A stretch of 64,000 bases of DNA from Pegoplata infirma (taxonomy: Eukaryota > Arthropoda > Insecta > Diptera > Anthomyiidae): positions 135,768,694 to 135,832,693 of the forward strand of contig OY992540.1 in the NCBI GenBank assembly GCA_963921195.1. Direction: 5' to 3'. Below are positions 22,247-35,018 of the stretch, piece by piece; position 1 is the stretch's first letter, and each line of letters begins with the position of its first letter. A model generated the notes under the pieces. It saw only the letters and a program-made list of their open reading frames with translations. It was not told where the DNA came from and searched no databases. The position numbers were made by a program, and so were the translations under genes.

Positions 22247-23826
22247 CCCAGCAAAAAAAGAGCTTACCATTCACTACAAAATTCACCACAACTTATGAAC
22301 CAGATGTACTTCTTCTTCAACTGAAACATTGATGAATTTAATATGGGCGTGACACACAAAGTATGTTCTTTTTATCGCCACTTTTCAGTGGCGAAAGATT
22401 GACACTTAAGTATAACATATATCACTAGTGTTTTTATCACAACTTCTGAAGTAGTGATCCGGATGTTAATATTATTTGACCTTTTGGAAGCACTTTTTTC
22501 ATCACTTCTTTAGAAGTACATATTTCTTGGCATTTTGGGTGTGATTATGTCATTTTTATTTGGTGATTTAGAACTTCTAAATTAGAAGTTCTTTTTCACT
22601 TATTTTTGTAAGATTGATTGAAAGAGTATTTTTTTGTAATATTTACACTAAAAACACTGTTCGACAGCAAAAACCTCCCAGTGAAATTTCTAACTGGTCC
22701 TTATAGATTTTGGTCTCCTGCTTCCAAATCTAATTTTTCTAGCACGTCCGTTTTTGAGATATTCGCTGTTAAAAAGTAAAAAAGCACTTTTAGGGGTCCA
22801 CTGTTACGTATTCTTACGTTGCTTCCACGAAATAGGACTTGATTTCATATAAAATGGACCTCCTGATTCCAAAACTGCAATCCACAATTTTCAAGTATGT
22901 TCTGTTTTTGAGATATTCGCGTTTGAAAATTTTAGTGTGATTTATTAAGAATATAAGTGCGTAACAGTAGAATTTGAGTTTTTCAAACGGCAATATTTCA
23001 AAAACAGTACGCGATAGAAAAATTTGGATGCCAGATTTGGAATAAAGATGCATTATTTTTACTAAATCGAGTTCTATTGTGTTTGAGCAACTTAAGAATA
23101 CGTTACAGAGGAGACCGAAATATTTCAATATTAAAACGCGAATATCTTAAAAACCTTACGTAATAGAAAAATTAATTTCATTGATAATCTAACATATATA
23201 CTTCTAATTAAAAAAAGGAGTAATTATAGAGATCACGAAACTATAAAAATTCACGGCGAATTGATTCACAAGTTTGTTTTGACCACAAGCCTATACCTCA
23301 ATTTCCTAAAAAGCTTAAACAATCTTTAATAATGTGATGCAGCAACATCCGCTTTAGTTCGTAAATGTATTTATTTAATTTAGGACCAACTTTTTTGATA
23401 TAAGATATGAAATTTGAAAAAATTATCAATAATCGATTTTCGTCTTTGCGATTTTTTAAGCTCTAAATAAAGAGAAATGAAATGCCATTACCAAATTTTG
23501 TCACCATTTTTGCAAAACCTAAATCTATTTGAAGCTGGACGTAGAAAAAATTGCATACTTCGTGTATCACCCTTATTCTAATTGTTTCAGTTGAAAAAGA
23601 AGTTCATATGTTGTTCTGATTTGATTCCTAAGAACATATGAAACAGGTACTTCAAAATCATTAAGCAAAGAACTGGTGAAAGATGTTTTTATTGTTATTT
23701 TGTAGCATTTTTGGAAGTGATTTTAAAAGTACTTCCTACGGAATATGAAGTTCGGCAGCTATCGCTACTTTGTATGTAGTGAAACTACTAATTCTTTTTG
23801 AACCACTTCGTTTATTTTTTGCTGGG
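22247..23826. mobile_element. CCCAGCAAAA-family element B
   Basis: Starts CCCAGCAAAAAAAGAGCTTA and ends with TTTATTTTTTGCTGGG. Its left 370 bp match the right end of element A (14182-17394) inverted, and its right 240 bp match element A's left end. It is therefore the same family in the opposite orientation with a shorter interior. The interior (22680-23180) has a repeated phrase around TTTTTGAGATATTCGC. No protein is recognised. Confidence 0.75.
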
Positions 23827-24339
23827 AAGTAAAGGACATATAGCAAAAGTTTGCAAAAGTACTTTAAACATATAAAAAAATACAAAAAAATACAAAAAAT
23901 ATGCAACGCGCACATTCTGTCGCAATACGTAGTATGTTAGCATGCAATAGCATGTTATTTTTTTTTTTAATTGTTTACACATATTCACTTATTGTTTATT
24001 ATTATTTTATTTACATTATTCATTTGATTGATAATTTTTTTGAAGGTCATTGACTTTGGGTTAGATAGTTGCATAATTTTTATTTTAAATTGATAGTGCA
24101 AGCTGTTGTTCTTATCTAAGTTGTGTTATGCTCACTTTCTAATGTGGTTAGTTTAGTTGTTATATATTGAATTTAGTTGTTGCATTATTTATTGGGTTAA
24201 GTAATAATGAGTGTTCTTGTAATGATCTCTTTTGATAACAGATTAGCATTTCTCTAACATATTGAAAAAATTAGAATACCATGATGATATTAAAAAATTA
24301 TTGATAGAGTGAAAAAAATTGTTCTTTTTTATTGCATTT

Positions 24340-24660
24340 CCATGGGAGGTGGGCGTAATAGTGGGCGTGTTATTGTTATTTTTGCATGAAACATTTTAAA
24401 TGATATAAATTACAGTAATATCAAATTTGAAGGTTGTACCTAAAATACTTTAGAAAATATGGCACTTTTTATGTTGAGGTTGTATGGGTGGTGGGGGTAA
24501 AAGTGGGCCAAGTTCAAAATTTTTTCCGATAATGTTTGTAACAATATAACATTCAAGTATACCAAAATTGAAAGTTGTACCGAAAGTATTACGGACAATA
24601 CGGCATTTTACAAATTTCGATTGTATGGGAGGTGGGCGTAAAAGTGGGCGAATTTTCAAA
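24340..24660. repeat. tandem repeat, about 140-bp period
   Basis: The phrase TATGGGAGGTGGGCGTAAAA followed by GTGGGC recurs at about 24342, 24484 and 24625 with roughly 140-bp spacing and similar intervening sequence (TTGAAGGTTGTACC). It lies within the large hAT-like element. Confidence 0.7.
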
Positions 24661-25082
24661 AATTTTTTTTTAAAAAACTGGAATTGTCTCAAAAATAAGC
24701 TGTGCAAAATTTCAGAGCTCTACAATGACTCCTTGTATTTAATGCCGACGTTGTCTCACTGTGAGGCGTGGTCGTAGGGGCGTAAAATTTTTCCTGAGTT
24801 ATTTTTTAGTCAAATGGAAAAAAATGAGCGGGTACCGTCTCAACATTTCCAAAATAAGGGACACTCTAATAAGTACCTATTTGCACAGCCCTAGCTCTTT
24901 TATTTTGTACTGCTTCGTGTTCTCCATAGACGATGGCCACACGGACATTTATAGTGCCTTAAAATCGATCATAATCAATAATGTACGAGAGCGGATCAAT
25001 AATTCCGTAATAATTTTAAAAATAAATAATTTAAATGTGTGATAGAATTTGTTTCTTCAATTTAAATCATAAAAGAGAAGTA

Positions 25083-26166
25083 CCCAGCAAAAACTTCTCT
25101 TACCAAGTGTAGGGGTTAGCAAAAATATGAGTAACTATAGTTACCTCCCAATTTCAATGTTAATTACTTTAACACGGTGATGTCATTGGAGGTAGGGCTG
25201 CCAATACCGAATTCGGTAATACCGAATTCGTCGAAATTCGATGCATTTTTTCAAATTCGAAATACCGATTTTTTGTCAATTTCGATTTCGGTATTGCATA
25301 CAACTTTTTTCTCATTTTAGTTAAAATTTATATGACGATTTCCAAAAAAATTCAAGAAAATAATTTTTATGTTATCAGTTTATTGTAAAATTTCGTTAGT
25401 TTTCAAAAAAGTATGATTTCGACATACTTTTTATAATACAACTCGGATTTTTAAATATAAAAGTTATTATTATTCAAAGTGGTGCCGTGATTTTTACGTC
25501 AAGCAATTATTTTGGTGTGTTTATGAAATTTTGTTTCTCAATAAAATCAAAAAAATAATTTAATTAACTTAGGCGAATAAGTATGAATAGACCATTTTAT
25601 TAATTTAACAGGGGCAATAAAACAAAGGAAACGGTTAAAAGCCAATATTTTTGTCAACTGTTTTGCATTAGCTACAAGATTTAACTCACTTCTACCCATG
25701 TACAAAATTTTAGCAATGTAATTGGACTTCAATTTTTGCTTTAATGGAAAGAGGGCAAAAATCCAAACAAAAATTCTTATTAAAATTATAATAAAAATGT
25801 GTTATTTTGCAGTTGATTTTGACCACCATTTATGAGACTTTAAAAACTTGAAGAACTATTGATGGTATTTTTTTTGTAACACTTTGAGGACTTCAAGGAT
25901 ACACTTTTTAAGTAAATAAGTCTACGAAATGAATTAAAAAATATTTTTTTTATGAATACCGAAAATACCGAAAATTCGGTATTGAAAATTTCCCAATATC
26001 GAAATACCGATTTTCTAATACCGGTCCGGTATTGGCAGCCCTAATTGGAGGTAACCACATTTTGCCTTTTTGGGCGTAAAGTAATCCTAATGGTAATTAG
26101 TATTATTCAAAGCCATTACCAAGTAAGCGAGACAGGAAGGGGTACCCATTGTCAAGTTTTGCTGGG
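25083..26166. mobile_element. CCCAGCAAAA-family element C, interrupted by a hAT
   Basis: Starts CCCAGCAAAAACTTCTCTTA and ends CAAGTTTTGCTGGG, with TA on both sides. It contains the hAT-like element 25193-26043. Removing that would leave an element of about 225 bp with inverted words GAGGTAACTATAGTTAC and CATTACCAAGT. The termini match elements A and B, but the subterminal sequence does not, so it is a different subfamily. Confidence 0.7.
25193..26043. mobile_element. 851-bp hAT-like element, TSD ATTGGAGG, ATACCGAATTCGG arrays
   Basis: Exact 17-bp terminal inverted repeat TAGGGCTGCCAATACCG with ATTGGAGG on both sides (25185-25192, 26044-26051). Subterminal words GAATTCGGTAATACCGAATT and AATACCGAAAATTCGGTATT are palindromic. 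The interior is AT-rich, with a frame at 25547-25732 too short to be meaningful. Confidence 0.92.
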
Positions 26167-26290
26167 TAGTGTCCTAAAAAATTGTGACTCGGTTATCGCA
26201 ACAACCTCAGTTATCGCAACAGCCAACATTTCTATTACTTGCGTTAAGGGAGGTTGCACTGTAAAAACGTTTTCTATCACTTAAAAAGGG

Positions 26291-26345
26291 CATTGTGGAG
26301 GGTATTCAAAGATTCGGCCTAGTCAAATTTACAATTTCTACTGGT
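26291..26345. repeat. right-end fragment of the GTGGAGGGTATTC family
   Basis: GTGGAGGGTATTCAAAGATTC and the following GGCCTAGTCAAATTT match the right ends at 57374-57425 and 60919-60969. Only the terminus is preserved. Confidence 0.65.
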
Positions 26346-28917
26346 TTTTCAACAAAGTAAAACAAGTACTGTAAACATGTTAGGTGTTTAAACAAAGCGT
26401 TTTCAAATCGTTTTAAAAATAGTAATTTCAAAGTGCTTAATTCGTTGTACCATTAGGAATTTCTGCCTGGGAAGAACTTTGTTAAAAATGCTCCATAAAT
26501 CTAAAAAATGTTCATTAAAAAATTAAATAAAACGCAAAATATTTGTTTTGTTTTTCTCAACATTCTTTGAATGCAATATATTATCTTATTAATATTTGCA
26601 TTAAAGAATGTGAATTATAAACTTTATTTCCAATTCTTCCAATGTCTGATACTTGGTGGTTTTATCAATGTATTTTATTATTTTTTTTTTTGTTTAGTAT
26701 TTCTTTTAAATTTTCTTTTGGAGGTGTATATAGAATATGGGTTTTTTACAATTTATTTCGTTTTTGTTACTTTTTGTTTTAATTTTTGTTTTTTTATATA
26801 TTGGCATCTTTAATTAATACCAATTTACAGTATTTTAACATGTATTGTAATTATTTTATATATTAAAAACAGGATAAACAATTTAAAAAATATTTAAATA
26901 AATTATTGAAACGATAATAAACTAAATTGACAGAGAAGTTAACAAAACTATAAATGAAATTCATATTAATAAATTAAAACAAAATATTTAGAGTAAACAA
27001 ACTTAAGAGAAAATTGGAATATTTATAAGGAGAAATTAGCACAAAAAAAAAAAAGTTATTAATTAATCAAGATTTTATGAATTGAAACTTGCATTGTTAT
27101 ATTTTTTTCATGATTGAAGAAGATGTTATAAATTTCAAAGTTGTTATTGCAAGTTGTACGAGTGATTTTTTTAGCTAGAATTTTTTTTAATTCCAAAAAA
27201 CACTTATAAAAAGTGTTTAACTTTTATTTTTTTTAAAGTTTTTTCATTTATTTATTTTTTTTGTTAAATTTTTCCAATAAAAGAGAATAATTTGATTTTC
27301 TCAATTCATTAAAAAAAACTTTCTCAAAAAGGCACATAAAATACCTATCTTTCTCTCTTTTTTTTTAAGAATGCATTTAGCTTTAATTTGTTTTATATTG
27401 TTCAAAATATTTTTTTTGCTAAATTTTTGTTTAAAGCCTTGGCATAATATGTATGTTATTTTTGGAAAAATTTAGTTTTATTATTTATGATTTTTTTTTC
27501 TATTTTTTTTTTTTAATTTTTATAATTTTTTTTTAATTTTCTTTATTTTGTTTTTAATTAGCATGTGTCGACCAGTTGTTTGTTTTTTGCTTTTCTTATG
27601 TACTATATATTTTTTTTTAAGATTTTTCATTTTTGTATGTTTTTTTGTTTTTATTTATTTTTTTTTGCGTTTAAATTATATGATTTTTTTTTGTTTATTT
27701 GACTCCTGTATATAATTCTTTTTTGTAACACAACATTTTTATAATTTTTTTTTGTTTCTAATTTTGGAGCCTTATCTATTTTCATTTTCTTTAATAAATT
27801 TTTGAAAGTGCAATTGTGTTACTTTTTTGTATGTGCCAAGGATATTCTTTAAACAAATTTTCATATCCTTGGTCACAAGTTGGTAAAAAAAATATATATA
27901 TTTTAATTTAAATTATTTATGGTTGACAAAATTAAGGGTTTTTTTTTTAAATCAAAAGTTTAATGACAAAAAAAAAATATTTTTATAATAATGGCTAAAT
28001 TTATAAAAAAGTTTTGTATATTTAAATTTTTAATATTTATACACTTTATTTTATTTATTTTTAAAATCATAGAACTATTAAATTAATTTATGTTTTTTGA
28101 AATTTATTTATGAACAAGATTTTTAAAGTTATTAGTAGTTTTATTTAATATTTTATTTTTTAAAATATACAATAATTGTAAAACAGAAAAGAAAAAACAT
28201 TAATTCACATTTTTATCAAATAAACCATATTTGATATCTAACAGATCTGATCAGATACAATTAAATATTATGAGATACGATCGATCAGATTATTATTTTT
28301 ACTCGGTTATTAATTTTTTTACATGTTTTTAACACACTGCAGTTTAATACACTTGAAGAAGTCCAAAACACAAAACATTTTTTTTTTTTAAATTTATTAA
28401 GTTTAGAAAATTTTTTTGAAAATTTTTGAGTCACGGAAACAATTTTTTTTTTACAATTTTTAAGTAAAAACGTACAATTTTTAAAGTCCCAAACACATTT
28501 TTTTTGTTTTTTCGTAGTATACTGTGGAAATACAGATTTTTGGTATTTGAATTTTTTTTTTTGGTTTTTACAGTGCTTTATTGATGCTGTCAGATTCTAC
28601 CATCCGTAGATCAGAGTTATCATTTAGGCGCCTGGGTAATTTGAATTTTTTTTGTAGACTTACCCTGTAAAAAGACAACGATTCGGATTGCCAATTTCGG
28701 CTTTATCGAAAATTTCTTCAAAGACGCAACAAAAACAAACAAAGTAATACACTCGATGTTAGGCAGTGGTTTGTATACCATTCAATCACAGTATTTCGGC
28801 CCGCCCCTTTTTGTAGGCGTGGATATAAAAAAATTATTTAAATCAGAAAACTGTACGCCAAAATCAAATTAAATAAATTTTTAAAAATTCATCGCGAGGG
28901 GAATCCGAAAAAAAAAT
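26346..28917. other. long AT-rich gene-free stretch
   Basis: Extremely T-rich on the + strand between about 27000 and 28600, with many poly-T runs. The short open frames here are hydrophobic only because TTT/TTA codons dominate. I see no conserved motif, splice structure or repeat boundary. Confidence 0.5.
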
Positions 28918-29476
28918 GTTAGAAAGTCCTCAGCGAGTACTAAAGTTGACTCATATCTGGTTTTAACCTCAGAGGTCATCTTCTTGTTATGATTGTTAGT
29001 TTCTCATCTTTCTACCCACTTAAATGATTTTTATTTTTCCATTAATTTATAGCACTAAGAAAATAATAAAATCCTTCCCTTGTAAGTATCCAGTTAATTT
29101 AATTAACAAAAAAGTTACATTTGATTTAAGATTTTCATATATGTACAATATAAAGAAAGTTAGAAAAAAACACTTGTTATTATGCCTTTAAACTACATTT
29201 AATTTTTTTAGTTTGCATTTAAATACATACGAACAAGTGTTTTAAATCTTTTTCTATGGAAATTTAAAATTGAATGTAACTTTTTTGTTAATTAATTTAA
29301 GAGGGTACTTCTAAGGGAAGAATTTCATGATTTTTTTAGTGCTATAATTTAATGGAAAAATAAAAATCATTTAGGTGGGTAGAAAGCTGAGAAACTAACA
29401 CTCAAAACACGAAGATGACCTCAGAGGTCAAAACCAGATATGGGTCAAATTTAGTACTCGCTGAGGATTTTCTAAC
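28918..29476. mobile_element. 559-bp foldback element
   Basis: Arms of about 260 bp (28918-29185 and 29215-29476) pair inverted. GTTAGAAAGTCCTCAGCGAG at the left meets its complement at the right, and AACCTCAGAGGTCATCTTC meets GAAGATGACCTCAGAGGT. Mismatches and small indels show moderate age. Non-coding. Confidence 0.82.
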
Positions 29477-30587
29477 AATTTTTTTTTTATAACGATCGGA
29501 TATCAAATGAAAAAGCTATGAACAAATAACGATTTCGGCGGTACCAAATCGCGACCTAAAAATCTAATATTTTGGCTATGGAACTTTTTCGAGGCAAGCT
29601 TTAAAATTAAGCGCGCCCAATGGGAACATTTTTTTCGACCCCGTCACTAAATTAAAAAAAAAATAAAGCGTTCGAACTAGGACATTTTAAATCGTTTGTA
29701 ACAAAGAAACTAGCGATCGTAAAATTATATTTTTTTTATATTTTGTTATTATTTAGAAATTATTTTCGAAAAGAAATTTCTCTTCGAAAGCATTTTTCTT
29801 TTAATCAAATTACGCGGTAAGCCCCCTGATATGATTTTGACCTTTGTAAGATTTTTTGCAAAAAAAAAAATTAAGCAATTTGAATTATTTTTACAATAAA
29901 AAAGATTGTATGTATAATGAAAAATGTTTTTAAAAAAGGCAACATCATATCGACTTTACAATAGTTTTCTCTTATCCACTACAATTTATTGTTTATTTCA
30001 AAAATGTTTAGTTTATTTTACAATTACAATGAATTTATTTTTAAATTTATTTCATAAAATATTTTATTTAAACTTTGATATTTATCATAGTTTATTTATA
30101 GTTATTATATTAATTTATGAGTTGTTTTGTTTAAGATTTAAGAAGGGATGGTGGTACTTTTCTATGGGGAGGGGAAAAACTGTACTATTGAGAAAAACTA
30201 AAAAAATATATTTATATACAAAATAATAAATTGTTTAATTAAAAAAAAATATAACATTAATTTTAATTTAGGAGAAGATACCAATACAAAAAATTTACAA
30301 AAAAAATTGTGTGTTTTTAAATGTTTAGTACACAGTTTTTTAATGAGGTATATGGGTTCTCAGGTTTTTTGTATTGGTAAAAACCTTTATAATTAGGTAG
30401 TGATTTTTTGTTCATATATAGATGTAGACAATAACTTGTAATACAATATATTCCATTAAAAAGACTCAGATTTAAAAGATAATGTTATTAATCACATTTT
30501 TTATTTTAAGATGCGGAATTTTCCTGCAAAGTTAAAATTTTCTGAAGTTTTAAATAAATGTAAAAAGTAAAACGAAATATACGGGGA
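29477..30587. other. AT-rich gene-free stretch
   Basis: No gene or bounded repeat is seen. An open frame at 29924-30226 is composed of Phe/Leu/Tyr/Ile from AT-rich codons and has no recognisable motif. Confidence 0.45.
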
Positions 30588-30741
30588 ATGTCACAGTAAA
30601 TTCCGTTTGAAAGTGGTATTAATGTTTTCCTTAAAAACGCAAAACCAAACCAAAATTTTCGTTTTATTCTAAAAAATACTTGTTTTGCGTGTGGGGAAAA
30701 AGAACAAACTGCACTTTCAAACGAATTTCACTCTGTGACAT
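30588..30741. mobile_element. 154-bp MITE with ATGTCACAG ends
   Basis: Left ATGTCACAGTAAATTCCGTT plus TGAAAGTG, right CACTTTCAAACGAATTTCAC plus TCTGTGACAT: about 30-bp inverted ends with small differences. The centre contains TTTTGCGTGTGG/AAAACGCAAAACC in opposite orientation. Confidence 0.7.
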
Positions 30742-31011
30742 GGCTATTACATTTTATGTTATTACCTCTAAGCGAGAAATGAAATACCCTTTTTAATACA
30801 ATAACAGCAAATTAGAAGAACCTGCGATCTTTATAGAATATTATCTCCAAATTAAGTCTTAAGTTTAACTTACATCATTTACTTTTGAAATTTAATAAGA
30901 TAACTTCTACATTGGGAACTATTCACAATTCAAATTAAGAAAATTATTTAAAATAGGAAAAACGAGTGCTTCAACAGCTAGTTTTAAACTTTACTCACAG
31001 TTTTGAATAAG

Positions 31012-31260
31012 GGAAAGTGAATCAATTGATTTTAGGCGGTCATTTTATCGTTACAATAAAGAGACAACCTCATAAAATCGATCGCAAAGCTTTCCCTTCT
31101 TAAAAAATGCGTATAAAAGCACTGGTTTTTCAATTTGTATACGGCTGTTAATTTCTAAATTAATTCATAGGCGGTTCACATGTAAGCTGTAATCTCGTTT
31201 AAACTAGATTTCGATCATGTGGTACTGCATCATTTTTACATTATCATATGATCGAAATCT
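31012..31260. repeat. two short hairpins
   Basis: AAGGGAAAGTGAATCAATTG at about 31012 pairs loosely with a segment ending CTTTCCCTT at about 31100. AGATTTCGATCAT at 31206 pairs exactly with ATGATCGAAATCT ending at 31260. They may be separate tiny insertions or remnants. Confidence 0.45.
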
Positions 31261-31272
31261 CTTTCGTACGAG

Positions 31273-33100
31273 ATTTCAGTTAGATTTGAATAACAATACC
31301 AAGTGATGTCTACTAAATCGTTGTGTATTATTTGTGTTACTAAGTTTTGTCTACTTTTATTATTGAACATTTTAAGTCCTTTTATAGAAACATATTAAAC
31401 CATATTAAAAGAACTAATTTATATTAAAAAAAATATATGCAGCGATTCGCTATCTCGTCCATTTACTATCCAAAGTTGATTGTTTTGTTTTGCAAACAAA
31501 TTTTCTTTTCATTAACTTTGACCGAGAGGCAAGTCGCATGCGCAAATCTAAAACTGTCTTTGATTGAAAAACATGACCAAAATATTTTTTCATATAAAAA
31601 TTTAAATTTTGTGATTTTTTTTTATCGAGAATTATTTTGTAGGTAAAGGCAAATCGCAACATTATGTAAATTATGGATTAATATTTTTCTATTTTATAAA
31701 CTTTTAAAATCATAATAAAACAAAAATAGTTCAAGAGCTTAGTTTTTATATAAAACATAGTTAATCCCCAATATAAAATACAAGCATTACTAAAAAATTT
31801 ATCACAAAATTTTTTTTTTTTTTTCAAAAAATAAAATAATTTTTATTTTTTTTCCTATTTTTTTTTTTTACCAAAACTATTTTTATACTCTCCAACCAAA
31901 ATATTAGTGGAAAACTTAGTTTGTCATTCCGTGTGTAACGCATCGAAATATCGGTCGGGGATCACATAATTTATATATATTATTGATCCATGATCGATTC
32001 TAAGACATTCAATAAATGTCCATCCGTCTGTAGTTAATACGATGCAGTCCAAAATATAAGGTATTCTCCTAAAGCTTGGCACGAATGTGTCTTATGGTTA
32101 TAGGCAATAAAACATGTATAAATGAAAATTTCCGAATTTTTTTGGTGTTCTAGATTTCAATTTCAACATTTTTTATTGTTTTGTTTTCACATAAGTAAAG
32201 TTTGGTGAAAGTTAAACGAATGCACTTATTTCGTTATATTTTTTTTAGCTTTTAGTTATTCGATTACAACGTCGAACAGGTGAAAAAAGAAACACCGAAT
32301 TCGATTTCATGTAATTCGGAAAATTACATGTAAATTGAAAAGTTTTGAAAGACAGAACAGAGGCCTAAGTCGTAAACGGGGAAAATCGGACCAGGAGGAA
32401 AACAGTTGCCCCTGAAGAACTTAACTTCAAAAAAACTCAATTTTTTTACATGTTTTTTTGTTAAACAATTTAAACATTTTTATGATGATGAAGTTCAAGG
32501 ACCCAGGGGATTGTAATATAAAAATATTAGTATAAAAAGTATAATATTTAAATTTGTAAACATTTTTCACGAGAAAGACCACTGCATTTTTTTTTGCATG
32601 TTGGTATAAAAGATATTTTTTTTTACATTGGGGATCTTGTCTATATATTCACCAGTTCCGAATTTAACTTTTTTATTCGTTTGGGTTTTAAATACGGCCA
32701 TCTATGTTTGAATTTTATAATTTGTGTTGAATAAGTTTTGAAAATCGAAACAGAATTAAAAATACAATTTTTCAGTTATTTTAACTGATAAACGAAGTTA
32801 ATCACAAAGCATCTACAATTGTAGTTAAATTAACTGTTAATTAATTTCACCGACTAAATTCTTTAATTGTAATTCTATTTTTGGTTTTATTATGATTTTT
32901 TTTTAATTTTTGGACTTAAAAAACAAATTTTTCATTTTAATTTTTGTTGGTATTTTCTTTTGTTTTTTTTTTTAATAAATCTTAAGTTAATTTAATTTAC
33001 TTAATTAATAAATGAAATAAAAATGAATATATTTTTCTATAAATTTACACATTCCTAACAAGTTTTTTTACATTCCAATTTGTTTTTTTGTTTTTTTAAT
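31273..33100. other. gene-free stretch with one dispersed-repeat fragment
   Basis: Non-coding AT-rich DNA. At 31918-32050 there is a fragment of the family with GTTTGTCATTCCGTTTGTAAC near its left end, here TTGTCATTCCGTGTGTAACG followed by CATCGAAATATCGG and a later GTCCATCCGTCTG. No other bounded feature is seen. Confidence 0.5.
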
Positions 33101-33628
33101 AAGGGTATTCATTTCAGCTTTTTTTCGGTTGTAAAAACGAAAAATTGTAAAAATGTAACTTTTTATTACAACAAACACATGAAAAAATTTTCCACTTAAA
33201 AGTTGCAATTTAAACAACCTATATCCAAGTGTAAAATTATCAGAGTAAAAAGTTAGATTTTTCCAATTATTTAAAGCGTTGCCATTCATTACTAGTCAAA
33301 GAAAAAGTACTAAGATTTGCAACTGTCATGTCAGTTTTTTCTACCCGGCAGCCCTTATAGAACATGTGTTTGAAATTTTTCTTAGAAAAAAATATGTATA
33401 CAAATAATTTTGGTTATAATACTAGAAATTAAGAATTAAACAACAAGAAAAAACTAACAAAATGGGTAAAAAGTGTAATTTATAAGTTAATTGGTTCATT
33501 CATCGAATAATTTAATTATTTTTGGAAACTTTCTATCATATTTTTTTACGTACCCGTTCACATCAATGAGAGTGGAATCTTGCATTTTTCATTTTTGCAC
33601 TTTTACATTTTCTGAAATGAATACCCTT
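33101..33628. mobile_element. 528-bp MITE with AAGGGTATTCATTTCAG ends
   Basis: Exact 17-bp inverted ends AAGGGTATTCATTTCAG and CTGAAATGAATACCCTT with AAT on each side, possibly a 3-bp target duplication. The subterminal regions hold inverted AAAATTGTAAAAATGTAA-like words. Related, more diverged elements lie at 36945 and 38347. Confidence 0.75.
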
Positions 33629-35018
33629 AATGAAGAAACAGATTTGTCTAGAAATTTTTAATTGTTAAAAATTGTGAGTTTTGCAGGCAAAATTATTTAG
33701 ACAAATCAGTTTTTTTCGTTTAAAAGAAAAAAAAAGAACCAGCAAATTTTTTGAACCATAAATTAAATACTTTTTAAAATTTAAACTAACCTGAGTAAAA
33801 AAGTTTATATATAATTATATAATTCCATAAATTTATATAAAACTATATTAAATTATGTACAGGTTTTAGTTTTTAGAAAATTGGATATTATATAGTATTA
33901 TTTGATAAATTTGCATATAATCTTATCCAGTAGCCCGTTTCTGTAATTAAAGTGAGAAGTTTTCACATCAAAAAATATGAAATAAAAAATTCCACAGTTT
34001 CTCGACTCCGGAATAAAAACTGTTTCTGTATGTCAATGCGAAAACGCCAGCGTTTGTATTGGAATATTCCAAGATAGCTGTCAAAAAAGTAATCAAAGTG
34101 AGAAAATAGTAAGAAAACAAAAAAAAAAAAAATAACACGGATCAATTTAAATTATTGTTTACGGATCATTTAAAAGCAATAAAATAAATATAAAAAAATT
34201 TAAATTATATATTGTTGTTAATAATGTATAGTGTTGTATTGATAACAGCATTTTTGAATTTAGATATTCTTTGATTTTTCTGAAATTTGTGAAAAAATAT
34301 AATAAATAAGATATTTATACAAACACAAAACAAGTAATTTTTTCATTTATTATCATTTTTTAATGTTTTTATTTCTTTTTGTCGAAGTCTCGCACCGTTT
34401 TAAAATGTGAGTTTTTTTGACACTTCAAATACAAAAGTTTTCGACCAATTACTTTACAGAAACAGTTTTCTCGCATCATTCCAATAAGTTTAAAAGTTTT
34501 CGCACAACAAAGGTACAGAAACAGTAAAATGTGAAAAGTCACTTTTTGTGCCGATTTACAACGTTTTCGTTTCATTTCACATGTTTCATGCGAGAAATCC
34601 TTCGATTCGAGAGTTACAGAAATCAGCTACAGGATTTGTTTAGTCGAATTTAATAAAATTAGATCAAATTATATCTAATTTAAAAAAAAAAATGATGAAC
34701 TCGTATATATACAATTTGATCTAATTTTATTACATTTGATCCACGAAATCCTGGATAAAATTATATACAATTTTATCAAATTATGTATAACTTAAACCTA
34801 TTTTCTGAAAACTGAAACCTGTATATATCACCGTCCGACAAAAATAAAGAAAAGTCGTTAAACACGAACTGGAGAATATACGTTTGAAACTAGAAACTAA
34901 ATGTAGTAAAACTGCATTAACAGTTTTTCGTTTCGTGATCCTATTTCGTTTTAAAAGGACTTCAACGTTTTAGAGGATTAAGTTTTATAAAATATTTTTT
35001 TTTAATATTTGTACTTTT
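33629..35018. other. gene-free stretch with small inverted repeats
   Basis: Contains loosely inverted segments around 33930-34030 and 34440-34610 that share TTTCTGTAA and ACTGTTTCTG words, plus the foldback listed at 34630-34753. No coding region is seen. Confidence 0.45.
34630..34753. mobile_element. 124-bp foldback with CAGGATTT ends
   Basis: CAGGATTTGTTTAGTCGAAT leading to AATAAAATTAGATCAAATT pairs with AATTTGATCTAATTTTATTA leading to CACGAAATCCTG. Stem about 50 bp, imperfect, with an AT-rich loop. Confidence 0.65.

Larger units (their letters stand above)
18687..24868. mobile_element. 6.2-kb hAT-like element with nested insertions, TSD ATAAGTAC
   Basis: Starts TACAGTGTCCCTTATTTTGG and ends with the inverted CCAAAATAAGGGACACTCTA. 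ATAAGTAC flanks it at 18679-18686 and 24869-24876. The terminal 100-400 bp match the palindromic element 8230-9339. The inside has been filled by another hAT element (19297-21664), which itself holds a Harbinger-like element, and by a foldback (21795-21981) and element B (22247-23826). The original interior includes a tandem repeat at 24340-24660. No transposase gene is recognised. Confidence 0.87.

Noticed and set aside
14182..23826. One giant 9.6-kb foldback from 14182 to 23826
   Set aside because: Each half has its own CCCAGC and GCTGGG ends, so two separate oppositely oriented copies of one family explain the inversion.
29924..30226. Hydrophobic 100-aa frame that might be a membrane protein
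   Set aside because: The composition (Phe, Leu, Ile, Tyr, Lys) follows from AT content above 80%. No conserved motif or splice evidence.
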